Assembly (NCBI RefSeq): GCF_000332515.2
Contig: NZ_AOGZ02000014.1
Span: 2,248,001 to 2,312,000, forward strand
Length of the DNA: 64,000 bases
Source: Leptospira wolbachii serovar Codice str. CDC
GTDB taxonomy: Bacteria > Spirochaetota > Leptospiria > Leptospirales > Leptospiraceae
Direction of reading: 5' to 3'
Part shown: one piece after another, positions 36,797-45,552 of the stretch
Layout of the letters: each line of letters begins with the position of its first letter
How positions within the stretch are numbered: the first letter of the stretch is position 1
Notes under the pieces: model-generated
Seen by the model: the letters and a program-made list of their open reading frames with translations, nothing else
The model's database searches: none
Told to the model about the DNA's origin: nothing
Translations under genes and position numbers: made by a program

Positions 36797-37716
36797 ATTG
36801 TTACCTGTGTATGAAATTTTTTAGGTTGTGAGATTAATCTGAAAAAACAAACGAAAATAAGAAGTAGGAAAATTCCATAAATACTAGTATAAATTGGATT
36901 CAGATTAAAAACAGATTCTCCGTTTAAAGTTTGGGTTACCATAACTATGTTCATTAGTAAAAATAAAATTCCTGTAATACGAATTAGTTTTTGGTTGGTA
37001 AGGGAATCCCTTTGATTCATTAAGTAAGCTGCAAATAATACAAAGATTTGCATTACATGCATTCCAAAAAAATGGGGAACTCTCATATCTCCGATTTTCG
37101 TACTCCAACCAAAGAAAAATAATCCACTTCCAGAATCTCCGCTACCAAATTGATGCGAACCGCTAGTTTGAAAGATTCCCAATTTCATTGCCTCTAATTG
37201 TTCTGAACGAGGGGATGTCATAAAAAAACCAATAATCATACCAAATCCGGCAATGGTAAGCCCCCATACTAAACTTTCTCTTACAGATGGAGGAATGGAC
37301 TCTTTTCTAAAAATTCGGTACACAATCCAAAGGTGGAACACCCAAAATATGGAAATACTAGTGCCCATAACTGAATATACAATTTGATTCCAAGTGGTTG
37401 TCACATTGAAATGACTCATCTCTCCGCGAGATGCTTGTAAGGTGATAAGGACAATTTCAATGAGAGAGGTAATGGTTAAGGCCACTTGGATTTGTCTTTG
37501 GTATTTCCAGTCTTTTAAAAATCGAACCAAAACCCAAATCGTGGTTAGAGAATAGAATCCCATGGAGAGGGAAAATTTTAAGGGTTTGATCCAGACATTG
37601 ACTCCCAAAAGGGTTCTTGTATCTAGAAATAAGAGGGGAAGGATGGCAACTGTGAGTAATGCCATGGCGATCCCATTCCAAAAAAGTGGTTGTTTTCTGT
37701 AGTCATCAAATCTCAT
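36793..37716 (-). CDS. polytopic membrane protein of unknown function
   Basis: 307 residues from ATG 37716, with eight or so hydrophobic segments. The sequence contains WIKPLKFSLSMGFYSLT and HFFGMHVMQIFVLF, which hint at a heme/quinone-type or DUF family membrane protein without a firm name. The frame remains open upstream to 37779, but those codons overlap the promoter/operator, so I use 37716. Transcription very likely starts within a few bases of this ATG (see the promoter entry), making the mRNA essentially leaderless. Confidence 0.75.
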   Translation of the reverse strand: MRFDDYRKQPLFWNGIAMALLTVAILPLLFLDTRTLLGVNVWIKPLKFSLSMGFYSLTTIWVLVRFLKDWKYQRQIQVALTITSLIEIVLITLQASRGEMSHFNVTTTWNQIVYSVMGTSISIFWVFHLWIVYRIFRKESIPPSVRESLVWGLTIAGFGMIIGFFMTSPRSEQLEAMKLGIFQTSGSHQFGSGDSGSGLFFFGWSTKIGDMRVPHFFGMHVMQIFVLFAAYLMNQRDSLTNQKLIRITGILFLLMNIVMVTQTLNGESVFNLNPIYTSIYGIFLLLIFVCFFRLISQPKKFHTQVTI

Positions 37717-37718
37717 AA

Positions 37719-37778
37719 TGTAGACAGTGTAAATATAGATGTATACTCTGTCAACATAGAAAGTATACATTGTAAACA
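37719..37778. promoter_or_regulatory. divergent promoter/operator between membrane operon and tetR
   Basis: On the minus strand a TTGACA (plus 37749-37754) and TACACT (plus 37726-37731) are separated by 17 bp, a good sigma70-type promoter for the membrane operon. Overlapping it is a perfect 9-bp dyad: ATGTATACT at 37739-37747 and AGTATACAT at 37762-37770, with a 14 bp spacer. Three TGTNNACA 8-mers also occur (37719, 37749, 37771). This is the expected place for autoregulation by the adjacent TetR protein. Confidence 0.65.
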
Positions 37779-37787
37779 TTTTTTATT

Positions 37788-38459
37788 ATGAAACCTGCTA
37801 AAAAAAAACAAACACTCCCAAAACCAAATGCTACGACCTCATCAAAGCTTAGCACCTACCACCATGGAAACCTTAGGGAAGAGGTTTTGGATCATTCCAG
37901 AAAGGTATTAGAAGCAAAAGGTGTCTCTTCCCTCAGTCTTCGAGACATTGCCACCGATTTGGGTGTGAGCCATACCGCCCCCTACCGCCATTTTCCCAAA
38001 AAAATGGATCTCCTTCAGGCCCTTGTTACCGAAGGATTTCGGGAATTGACTGCGGGTATGGAAAGAGCCTGGACACACTCGGAGGATCCTTTGGAAAAAA
38101 TTAAAAAGGCAGGTGTGGAATATATTTTTCTACTGCTAAAGAACCCCAGAAGGACAGAACTCATGTTTGGTGGCGAGATCTATGTTTCAGGAGATCCCAT
38201 TTCTGATGAGTTGAGAGAGTGTGGAAAGTTAGCCTATTTAGGAATGTATAAGATAGTGGAGTATGGCCAAAAATCAGTGAAATTGAAAAATTCCGTTCCC
38301 ACAGATATGCTCATGATGAGTTTCTGGAGTGGGGTTCACGGCTTTGCTGTGTTAAACGAACGGAAATGGAAACAAATCAAATCCAAAGAGGAAGAAGAAA
38401 CATTTCGAAATGAGGTAGATCAAATTTTAGAAATTATGATCGAGGGAACCCGTTTGTAA
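37788..38459 (+). CDS. TetR/AcrR family transcriptional regulator
   Basis: 223 residues with an N-terminal helix-turn-helix (LSLRDIATDLGVSHTAPYRHF) and a ligand-binding C-terminal domain of the WHG type. It is transcribed divergently from two membrane proteins and probably represses them and itself through the dyad between the genes. Its 3' end overlaps the convergent slr1658-like gene by 26 bp. The ligand is unknown. Confidence 0.9.
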   Translation: MKPAKKKQTLPKPNATTSSKLSTYHHGNLREEVLDHSRKVLEAKGVSSLSLRDIATDLGVSHTAPYRHFPKKMDLLQALVTEGFRELTAGMERAWTHSEDPLEKIKKAGVEYIFLLLKNPRRTELMFGGEIYVSGDPISDELRECGKLAYLGMYKIVEYGQKSVKLKNSVPTDMLMMSFWSGVHGFAVLNERKWKQIKSKEEEETFRNEVDQILEIMIEGTRL

Positions 38460-39018
38460 AATAAATGACTCTGCTCGTGATAATGGTGTCTTCACCTTCT
38501 GATTCAAAAGAGACTTCCATTTCGACAGGATAATCTTTCAGAACCATGATAAGGCCAATACCAGAATGGTGCGGGTCGTTTTCGTTGGTTTCTAATTTTT
38601 CGATGTACAAACGTTCCAAGTCTTTTGCCGAGAAAATTTCTTTCAAACTAGCTTCGTAAGCAGTTACATTCGATTCGTTTGTTTTATTACGAACTAACAT
38701 TTCGAATGTTTTGCCTCTATGGATTAAAGAGATTTCAATATCTGCTTTTTTATCATAAGAATATTTCGCCGCATTTTCCAATAACTCGTTAAACACTGTG
38801 GAGATGGAATTCACAATGTCTGAATTTTTCATATCCATTGATTCTGTTGGAACATTGGGTAAAAAAGAGAATCCGTAAAAATATCCAATAAAATCGGACA
38901 TGATTCCAATACGGCGCCAATAACGCATTAAATCCAAGGGTTTTAAATGGATTTGGATTTTGGAATCGGGTTCTTGGTTGATGTTATTTGCGGATTGGAA
39001 ATTGCCGTACTTTCGCAT
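38434..39018 (-). CDS. ATPase-like regulator, slr1658 superfamily (copy 1)
   Basis: 194 residues. The conserved start is LKPLDLMRYWRRIGIMSDFIG. An N-box-like VFNELLENAAKYSYDKKADIEI and a glycine-rich DPHHSGIGLIMVLKDYPV then follow, the pattern of a GHKL-type ATP-binding fold. The family, known from cyanobacterial slr1658, is usually coupled with STAS-like slr1659 proteins. A second copy lies at 43.2-43.7 kb. It follows the cyclase gene by 31 bp on the same strand, so it forms the end of a phosphatase-cyclase-ATPase operon. Binding partner is inferred only. Confidence 0.82.
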   Translation of the reverse strand: MRKYGNFQSANNINQEPDSKIQIHLKPLDLMRYWRRIGIMSDFIGYFYGFSFLPNVPTESMDMKNSDIVNSISTVFNELLENAAKYSYDKKADIEISLIHRGKTFEMLVRNKTNESNVTAYEASLKEIFSAKDLERLYIEKLETNENDPHHSGIGLIMVLKDYPVEMEVSFESEGEDTIITSRVIYFTNGFPRS

Positions 39019-39049
39019 AGTCGTAGTTCAACTAACGAATGTAGATGAG

Positions 39050-39985
39050 TTATTTCAAAGCCGCAAGCGCTTTTTCTAATGCGTATTGCATTAATCGGCG
39101 TTCTTCGGGGTTTGTGCTCAGTTTATCAAAATGTAATGGTTTGAGAAGGAAACCATCAGTATCAAATTTTAGGAATGGGTTTTCTTTTTTATCTTGATCG
39201 TTTTTTAAACCAATGACTTGAAAGGTCTCAATGGGAGTGTGGACCCCTTTGACAACAATTTCCCCCTTTGGTTTTGTATCAATGAACTCGTCTATCAGTG
39301 ATTTGGTTGCATTGGAGATAAGGATTTCCCCAGCATCAGAAGCATTTTCTAGTCTAGATGCCACATTTACAGGTCCTCCAATGATAGTGTAGTCCATTCT
39401 TTCGTTGGTTCCGAAATTTCCAACGGTCACATAGCCGGTATTAATCCCTATACGACAGGTTAGGTTGTGGTTAATACCAGATTTTTTCCAATATTCAGCT
39501 AACGAAGGTAAACTATCCCTCATTTCGATGGCCATTTTTACGCAGTTTAATGCATGAACCTTATCTGTATCAAATGAGGGTGCACCAAAAAAAATCATAA
39601 TGGCATCCCCGATGAATTTATCTATGGTACCACCATATTTGATGGCAATACTAGACATCACATCTAAATACTTATTCAAACAATCAGAAAGAATTTCTGG
39701 TTCTATGGAATCGGTGATGGTTGTAAATCCCACAATGTCAGAAAAGAAAATAGTAAGTTTACGTCTTTGGTGTGAAATGGAGGTTTCTACTTCGGCCCCA
39801 GTGATCATTTCATAAAGTTGTGGGGAAAGATAACGACGCATACGATCTAAAATCGTTTGGATCTTTTTATTATTTTCTAGAAGTTCGTTTTCAATTTCTG
39901 TCGAGTGATCAATGATGTTTTGGTAAAGGACTTCTAATTCAGCATACTTGGCGCGTTCTTCCTCCAAAATTGATTCATTATCCAT
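39050..39985 (-). CDS. class III adenylate cyclase
   Basis: 311 residues. An N-terminal coiled coil (about 5-60) leads to a cyclase domain. The two metal-binding Asp are in FFSDIVGF and KFIGDAIM. The base-specificity positions look like adenylate cyclase: Lys in IDKFIGD and Asp in ERMDYTIIG. Transition-state Asn and Arg appear in NVASRLE. It should make cAMP in the cytoplasm, perhaps at the membrane with its neighbour. It starts 10 bp after the SpoIIE phosphatase gene. Confidence 0.92.
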   Translation of the reverse strand: MDNESILEEERAKYAELEVLYQNIIDHSTEIENELLENNKKIQTILDRMRRYLSPQLYEMITGAEVETSISHQRRKLTIFFSDIVGFTTITDSIEPEILSDCLNKYLDVMSSIAIKYGGTIDKFIGDAIMIFFGAPSFDTDKVHALNCVKMAIEMRDSLPSLAEYWKKSGINHNLTCRIGINTGYVTVGNFGTNERMDYTIIGGPVNVASRLENASDAGEILISNATKSLIDEFIDTKPKGEIVVKGVHTPIETFQVIGLKNDQDKKENPFLKFDTDGFLLKPLHFDKLSTNPEERRLMQYALEKALAALK

Positions 39986-39995
39986 TTTATGAATT

Positions 39996-41507
39996 CTATC
40001 CTCTCTTGCGCATGATCATGATGGTAATGTCATCATAAACATCCATTCCATCAATAAAGACATAGATGTCTTTAAAAATTGCATCCAAAATTGCATCGGT
40101 AGTATCAAGTTCGATATGCCTTTCTAAAGATTCAATCAGTCGGTGAGCGCCGAATTGTTCCCTTTTTGGATTTTCCGCTTCCGTTGCTCCATCAGTGTAT
40201 AATAAGATGATGTCTTTTGGTTGAAGAGGAATCGGTTTTTCATGAATAAACTCATCAATAGATTCTGTTAGACCAACTAACATTCCATTGTCGACAGTGT
40301 CGATAGTTTCTGTTTTCTTCAGAGTATTTCGATAAACCAAAATGGTTTCGTGTTGCCCAGCAGTAGTAAACACTCCATTTTTATAGGAAAATAAAGACAG
40401 GGTAAGATTTCGAATGTCATTCATTCGAACATGGATATTGGAAAATAAAATGGAGTTAATGGAACGAAGCGATTCCCGTAAGGAAATTACTTTAGAACGC
40501 AAAGTCGTGATAAATGCTGACTGAGTCATAAGCATCACAACACCCGAAGCTAGACCATGATCTGTTACATCACCAATTCCAATGTAAACAGTACCATCTT
40601 CGTGGTGGACCACATCGTAATAGTCACCACCCACTTCATTCGCTGCGTCCATCCGAGCAGAAATTTCTAGTTCTTGGATTTCTTTTAATTCTTCATTACG
40701 TGGAGGTACCATAGCTTGAATTTGTCTTGCTACGTCTAATTCCATACCCAGTCGTAAGTTCTCTTCTAGGATAGCTTGTTTTTCTGTATTAAAAATTAAG
40801 TCAGCCTGTTCTTGTGTTGTACGAGATGTATTGAGAATAGCATAAAGAATGAGGCCACCTGTGACTATCATGTACAAGAGGATGAGAAAAATTCCCATCG
40901 GGACGGCACTAACAAGGAAGAAAGTACTGTTCTCTTCTAAAAATTCTGGTTTGAGATACTGGGATAACTCTATGAGTTTAGTATTCAAATCAGTCATCTC
41001 TGGGTAAAAGTAGATGGTGAGTGATGCATACTCTACAATGAGAACAATGACAGCAAAAATGATGGTCTTAGTATTATTACGTATAGATGCCAATGCGATG
41101 AGAATGAAGAAAACATAAATCATCGGAGCTGCATAGACAAGGCTTGGGTTTTTTTGGGAGTATGCCGTATACCCTGTAACAAATGTCAGTAGGGTAATTT
41201 CTAAAAAGGAAGATAGGAATTTAAAGATGTTGAGGTACTTACCCGATTTCTTTAAAGAGTAAAGGACAATGAAGTTATAACAGAGAAGAACTAAAATAGC
41301 AGAAATCTGATAGTAGAATTCGATGGGGGGCCGACCGGAAAGGAGACCCAATGTGGCAAAGATAACTAAAAACCCGAGGAAGAAAAATCGGAACTTAGTG
41401 GCGAAGGTTTCTGCGCGGAATTCCCCTTGGTAGGCAATCTCTTTTAGTTGTTTCTTGTAATAGTCCGAGAGGACGAATCGATTTTCGTTGGCGGGAGATT
41501 GCGGCAT
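39996..41507 (-). CDS. membrane SpoIIE-type PP2C serine/threonine phosphatase
   Basis: 503 residues. Six or so hydrophobic segments occupy residues about 40-235, a short coiled linker follows, and the C-terminal 250 residues are a SpoIIE/RsbU phosphatase with metal motifs ANEVGGDYYD, GDVTDHGLASG and LLYTDGATEAEN. The GDVTDHG variant replaces the more usual GDVSGHG. Such enzymes dephosphorylate STAS antagonists in partner-switching circuits. It heads an operon with an adenylate cyclase and an ATPase-like regulator, and the gene on the other strand at 41.6 kb reads cyclic nucleotides. Confidence 0.92.
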   Translation of the reverse strand: MPQSPANENRFVLSDYYKKQLKEIAYQGEFRAETFATKFRFFFLGFLVIFATLGLLSGRPPIEFYYQISAILVLLCYNFIVLYSLKKSGKYLNIFKFLSSFLEITLLTFVTGYTAYSQKNPSLVYAAPMIYVFFILIALASIRNNTKTIIFAVIVLIVEYASLTIYFYPEMTDLNTKLIELSQYLKPEFLEENSTFFLVSAVPMGIFLILLYMIVTGGLILYAILNTSRTTQEQADLIFNTEKQAILEENLRLGMELDVARQIQAMVPPRNEELKEIQELEISARMDAANEVGGDYYDVVHHEDGTVYIGIGDVTDHGLASGVVMLMTQSAFITTLRSKVISLRESLRSINSILFSNIHVRMNDIRNLTLSLFSYKNGVFTTAGQHETILVYRNTLKKTETIDTVDNGMLVGLTESIDEFIHEKPIPLQPKDIILLYTDGATEAENPKREQFGAHRLIESLERHIELDTTDAILDAIFKDIYVFIDGMDVYDDITIMIMRKRG

Positions 41508-41576
41508 AGAGTAAAGGTTTCTTTCTTTATATTTCGTTCAAGAGAATGCGGAAAATTAGCTTATAACGTCATACAT

Positions 41577-41593
41577 TTTGCATAAATTGCAAA
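41577..41593. promoter_or_regulatory. dyad in the divergent region of the signalling island
   Basis: The arms TTTGCA (41577-41582) and TGCAAA (41588-41593) are a perfect inverted repeat with a 5 bp spacer. It lies in the 118 bp between the divergent phosphatase and acyltransferase starts, 33 bp before the acyltransferase ATG. It is a candidate binding site for a dimeric regulator. Confidence 0.4.
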
Positions 41594-41625
41594 TGATTTT
41601 TCATTTTTTTAGGGGGAAGACTAGG

Positions 41626-42786
41626 ATGAGTCAGATCAAAGTACATTTGGCTACAACTGAGGAGGATCGCAATAAAATTTATCATCTCCGATACGACATT
41701 TATGTTCAAGAAATGAACAGAGTTCAGGAATATGCTGATCACAATACAAAAATGATCAAAGAACCCTTTGATGAAACGGGACACCTCTTTCTCGCAGAAA
41801 CAGAAGAAGGTGAATGTATTGGAACAGTTCGCATCAACTTCCGTAAAGACGGAAATTTAGAATGTGAAGAATTATATGAGATGGAACTCTTCCGGCCTTT
41901 TTATCCAGACCAAGTTTCTATGTCCACAAAACTCATGGTCAAACGTGAATATCGACATACGGCCGCTGCCAGTATGCTTTGTATGAAGATTTATGAGCAC
42001 GCACGGGAACATGGAATCGTTATAGATTTTATTGATACCAATCCTCATCTAGTTCGTTTGTACAACCAAGTCGGTTACAGGATGTACAAAAAGAACATCC
42101 ACCATCCCGAATATGGAATTGTGATTCCTATGGTTTTTTTACTGGATGATAACGAATATTTAAAACAAATTCATTCACCTTTTCTTCGTTTGGCGAAACG
42201 TTTTCCTGCTGGAACCGAACTTGCTCATTTATTCGAGACAAAATTTACTGAGTACAAAGACATCCGTCCTCTCTTCTCAATGGATGGTGACGAAGTTTGG
42301 CAAAATATTGTTCATGATATGATGCTTCCTCCAAGCCAGTTCCTCTCATTTCTCAGAGGATTCACAGAAGAGGAATCAAAGAAGTTATTATCCATGTTGG
42401 ATCTCATTGATTATGAAGATGATGATATTGTATTTCACCAAAACCAAGAAAGCCAAGGCCTCTTTTGTGTATTGGATGGAAGTGTGGAAGTGGTTGTCAA
42501 TCGTGAAGATGGAGTTAGGTCTACCATTTCCATTTTAAACCAAGGAGAGATTTTCGGAGAGTTGGGTTTTGTATCCAAGTCCAACAGGAATGCGGATATC
42601 ATTGTTCGGGATCACGCAAAGTTATTAATTTTGACTCCCAATGAATTTCAAAAATTGGAAATCCAAAGTCCGACTCTTGCGATCAAACTGCTTACAAATT
42701 TGTTTGTGATTTTAGCTCAAAGATTCAATGAAATGTCCCGCCGCATGCTCGAATTTAGAAGGTTGTACGAGATGGGCGGAAAGTAG
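41626..42786 (+). CDS. GNAT-type N-acyltransferase fused to a cyclic nucleotide-binding domain
   Basis: 386 residues from ATG 41626, chosen because an AGGGGGAAG ribosome site precedes it, although the frame opens at 41578. Residues about 1-190 match the FeeM/N-acyl amino acid synthase-like GNAT fold (LRYDIYVQEMNRVQ, FDTNPHLVRLYNQVGY-like segment). Residues about 255-375 form a cNMP-binding domain with a phosphate cassette FGELGFVSKSNRNAD whose Glu and Arg are intact, so cAMP or cGMP should bind. The fusion suggests an acyl-transfer enzyme controlled by cyclic nucleotide. It is divergent from the phosphatase-cyclase operon. Confidence 0.88.
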   Translation: MSQIKVHLATTEEDRNKIYHLRYDIYVQEMNRVQEYADHNTKMIKEPFDETGHLFLAETEEGECIGTVRINFRKDGNLECEELYEMELFRPFYPDQVSMSTKLMVKREYRHTAAASMLCMKIYEHAREHGIVIDFIDTNPHLVRLYNQVGYRMYKKNIHHPEYGIVIPMVFLLDDNEYLKQIHSPFLRLAKRFPAGTELAHLFETKFTEYKDIRPLFSMDGDEVWQNIVHDMMLPPSQFLSFLRGFTEEESKKLLSMLDLIDYEDDDIVFHQNQESQGLFCVLDGSVEVVVNREDGVRSTISILNQGEIFGELGFVSKSNRNADIIVRDHAKLLILTPNEFQKLEIQSPTLAIKLLTNLFVILAQRFNEMSRRMLEFRRLYEMGGK

Positions 42787-42812
42787 GGTAGGTAGGCCCT
42801 TTGAGTTGTGAT

Positions 42813-43160
42813 TTAGGAAATTTCTAAAACCACTTGGTCCCAAAGTTTTTTGAAGTTGGAAAGTGATTTTGACTGCCAAGAAACATTGAGGGATCCTTGG
42901 ATTTTGATTTGGTATGCCGCACTTTTCCGTGAATCAATAATGAACATAGAGAGGGTAGTGATCCCCGAACTGTTTACAAATTGTAAATCCCTGAAGTCCA
43001 TAGTGAGCAAAGTTCCTTGGCAAAGTTTGGCAACGTCTCTTAAAAATAATTTTATGGGTTCATAAGCGGGTAAGTTCTGCAATCGGATGGAACCTGTGAA
43101 TTTGACAGTCTTAGTGGCTTCGTCGTATTGTATGTTGTAATCTAAGTCTTTGATTTCCAT
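42813..43160 (-). CDS. STAS-like regulator, slr1659 superfamily
   Basis: 115 residues. The core LLTMDFRDLQFVNSSGITTL resembles a STAS domain, with a Ser at the usual phosphoacceptor position. The family (named from cyanobacterial slr1659) is found next to slr1658-type ATPases, and this gene follows one by 13 bp. It is a good candidate substrate for the SpoIIE phosphatase nearby. That link is inferred. Confidence 0.82.
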   Translation of the reverse strand: MEIKDLDYNIQYDEATKTVKFTGSIRLQNLPAYEPIKLFLRDVAKLCQGTLLTMDFRDLQFVNSSGITTLSMFIIDSRKSAAYQIKIQGSLNVSWQSKSLSNFKKLWDQVVLEIS

Positions 43161-43173
43161 GAAGCTTCGCCTA

Positions 43174-43731
43174 TTATATCTCTTCTACGTTGATAATTGC
43201 TCTTACCGTGATTTCATGAGTATCGGCATCGATTTCATGAAAACTATAACCAAAACGAACTGGGTAGTCCTTTAACATCATGAGTAGGCCCAGACCAGAC
43301 TTGGTATCACTATCTTCTTTGGTTTCGAGTGTAGAAAAATACATCTCCTCCACGTTCTCCGACAAGAGTTTGTTTACAAAAAGCTCAAAACTATCTCGTA
43401 AGGTTTTTGACGCCACATTTAAAACATCAATTCTTAAAAGATTTCCGTATTGTTTCAATTCTACGTTAATTCTACCTTCTCTCGCTTTCGAAAATTTAGA
43501 AGCATTTTCAAGAAGTTCGTTAATGATTGTAGAGAGGGAGTTGGCTTTGGTTTCACTAGCTTCGTAACAATAGGAGTAAAATCCGGCAACAAAGTTTGCA
43601 GTGAGCCCACATCGCCTCCAATACGTAGTCATATCGATTGGTTGGAAGATCAATCGGAGTTGGCCATCAGCAGGCAAATTTTCTGGAATGATGTGGTATT
43701 CCCCGATAATGATGGGTGTTTTTTGATTCAA
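43174..43731 (-). CDS. ATPase-like regulator, slr1658 superfamily (copy 2)
   Basis: 185 residues with the same layout as the copy at 38.4 kb: LIFQPIDMTTYWRRCGLTANFVAGF, an N-box-like IINELLENASKFSKAREGRINVE and TKSGLGLLMMLKDYPVRF. It is clearly homologous by eye, though diverged. It sits 12 bp after the methyltransferase and 13 bp before the STAS-like gene, so the three form one transcript. Confidence 0.83.
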   Translation of the reverse strand: MNQKTPIIIGEYHIIPENLPADGQLRLIFQPIDMTTYWRRCGLTANFVAGFYSYCYEASETKANSLSTIINELLENASKFSKAREGRINVELKQYGNLLRIDVLNVASKTLRDSFELFVNKLLSENVEEMYFSTLETKEDSDTKSGLGLLMMLKDYPVRFGYSFHEIDADTHEITVRAIINVEEI

Positions 43732-43743
43732 TTTTGCCTCCGT

Positions 43744-44523
43744 CTATTTTTGGTATAAATGCGTTTCAAGTTTGATCGTGAATTTTACACGATTGGACAT
43801 ATACTCTGATTGAAGTTGGGAATACAAATCTTGCATTCCATCCGGATGACCCATAAAGGACATCATCGACCAACCTGTCATCATTCCCAAATGAATTTTT
43901 GGGTAGTCCACCAATGGTTTATCATCATTGCCATCATTGGATGCAATAAAGTCTGTTCTTGCCGATAATTTAAAACCCAATCGTTCCATAATTTCAGGAA
44001 CCTTTTCCATCACATAACGATCCGCCGGATGAATCGTAGCATGTTTTGCCACCATGTCCAAAAGAACTTTGGGGCCGGTGAAGGATTTATCGTTGGGACA
44101 ATGAATCAGAATCTTTCCCCCTGGTTTTAACACCCGGTAGAATTCTTTCAGGGCCCTTTCAGGTTCTTTGATATGGATGAGAACCATTGAATTGAAGATA
44201 AAATCAAAATGGTTGTCCGGGTAATCGAGAGAACGGACATCAGAGACCTTCCAGTCTACTTTTGGGTGTACAAGTTTGCAATACTGCACCATCTCTTCGG
44301 AAATGTCACAAGCAGACCAATGGAGATTAGGATTCTTTTTCATTAAGAAACTGGTAAGCACTCCAGGGCCGGCACCTGCGTCCAACGCATCCCCTAATTC
44401 TTTTTCGAAGGAAATAGAATCCAAAAAAGGATCAAGTAGGAGTTTCAGAAGATTGGCCTGCGCGGATAACCTTGGCATCTCATCTTGGATGGATATTTTT
44501 TGTGTGTATAGGTTTTCGCTCAA
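43744..44523 (-). CDS. class I SAM-dependent methyltransferase
   Basis: 259 residues. The SAM-binding motif I is LDAGAGPGVLTSFL at about residue 47, followed by the acidic strand WSACDISEEMV and motif post I FDFIFNSMVLIHI. The layout is a Methyltransf_11/UbiE-type enzyme. The acceptor is unknown. It heads the operon with an ATPase-like and a STAS-like regulator, which is unusual company for a metabolic methyltransferase and could mean that it modifies a signalling partner. Confidence 0.85.
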   Translation of the reverse strand: MSENLYTQKISIQDEMPRLSAQANLLKLLLDPFLDSISFEKELGDALDAGAGPGVLTSFLMKKNPNLHWSACDISEEMVQYCKLVHPKVDWKVSDVRSLDYPDNHFDFIFNSMVLIHIKEPERALKEFYRVLKPGGKILIHCPNDKSFTGPKVLLDMVAKHATIHPADRYVMEKVPEIMERLGFKLSARTDFIASNDGNDDKPLVDYPKIHLGMMTGWSMMSFMGHPDGMQDLYSQLQSEYMSNRVKFTIKLETHLYQK

Positions 44524-44663
44524 AGTGGATACGCGCCGAGGTGTGGTTCTAAAAAAAGAACTCTTTTTTAAGAATCGGTCAACTGAAATACAGGTTCTTT
44601 TTTTATGTTTTTTTTAGTAGAACTTCGAAAGAGGAAAAATCTGACATAATGACTAAAGGATGG

Positions 44664-45524
44664 TTATTGTAATTCGCGAGCCACCACCCCATCGATATCG
44701 CTGCCATTATAACTACCTGGGGGCCATGGAAACTTGGAGCCAGGGGTATTCGGATTATCAACGTTGGCAGCCGAAGTAATTTTTAAAAATTTGAATCCAC
44801 TCGCTTTGATTTGGTTCGCAAGTGTGGAATCGCAGCCTATATCATTGGGATCTGTATCATCTAAATTGTTCAAATCGAAGCCGTCACCACCACCTAACAA
44901 AAATGATCCACCGGTATTGGCAAATAAGTCTTCGTTTGTAAATGGTTTGGTGGTCATATTGAAATAGACTGGTCTGAGTCCACCAAAACGTAACCAGCTA
45001 TTCATTAAGTTGACACTAGCACCCGTATAACTAGGATTAAATCCGCAGAAATTAGTACCGTCAATGGAAACTTGTATGACGGACGGATCCATTGCATAAG
45101 TATTTGTCTCGTCGGAGATGCGAAAACTATTATCATAAACAATGAAGTCATCACCTGATACATTCTTCACAGTTTTTCCACCCCAACTGAGAACCATTGT
45201 GGCTCCTGGCCCTGTGATGTCCAAGGCATAGACATCGAGAGAACCAACTAACTCGCCGGCACCACAGATTCCGTTCACTGCTTTTTTTGCGTCCGAAAAA
45301 CCGGCAACGTTTGCGTTTGCACTAATAACTGTTGTAGCAATATGAATCTCTGCGGGGAGTGGAGTCTTAGGACAGAAGTTTACATTGGAAACTAAATTGA
45401 GTAATGGCAGTAACGCAGCAAAATTCTCTTCTGCCGAAGCAGAAGATTTTTTACAGTAGGCGAAAGATACAAAGACCAACAGGATGAAATGACATAATCT
45501 TTTTAATCTTGTAAGTAATTGCAT
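44664..45524 (-). CDS. predicted surface lipoprotein under a cobalamin riboswitch (second gene)
   Basis: 286 residues from ATG 45524, preceded by GGGGGATGTG. The frame is open to 45536, but this start has the ribosome site. The signal peptide ends in SFAYC with Cys24. The mature part is beta-rich with Gly/Asp-dense loops (LLGGGDGFDLNNLDDTD) and segments FIVYDNSFRIS and IQVSIDGTNFCGF, a pattern also seen in cell-surface proteins whose FENGF-type strands precede VEVSSDG. Four or more Cys suggest disulfides. It follows the first lipoprotein gene in the same riboswitch-controlled transcript. Function is unknown, but a B12-related surface role is likely. Confidence 0.78.
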   Translation of the reverse strand: MQLLTRLKRLCHFILLVFVSFAYCKKSSASAEENFAALLPLLNLVSNVNFCPKTPLPAEIHIATTVISANANVAGFSDAKKAVNGICGAGELVGSLDVYALDITGPGATMVLSWGGKTVKNVSGDDFIVYDNSFRISDETNTYAMDPSVIQVSIDGTNFCGFNPSYTGASVNLMNSWLRFGGLRPVYFNMTTKPFTNEDLFANTGGSFLLGGGDGFDLNNLDDTDPNDIGCDSTLANQIKASGFKFLKITSAANVDNPNTPGSKFPWPPGSYNGSDIDGVVARELQ

Positions 45525-45552
45525 CACATCCCCCAATATACGAAACTATTTC

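Noticed and set aside
37717..37779. Extended N-terminus for the membrane protein at 36.8-37.7 kb
   Set aside because: The extra codons are Tyr-rich, lack a ribosome site and coincide with the promoter and operator repeats.
44524..44663. Possible terminator between the methyltransferase and the lipoprotein genes
   Set aside because: There are A/T runs and a short palindrome, but no stable stem with a following T run that I could confirm by eye.
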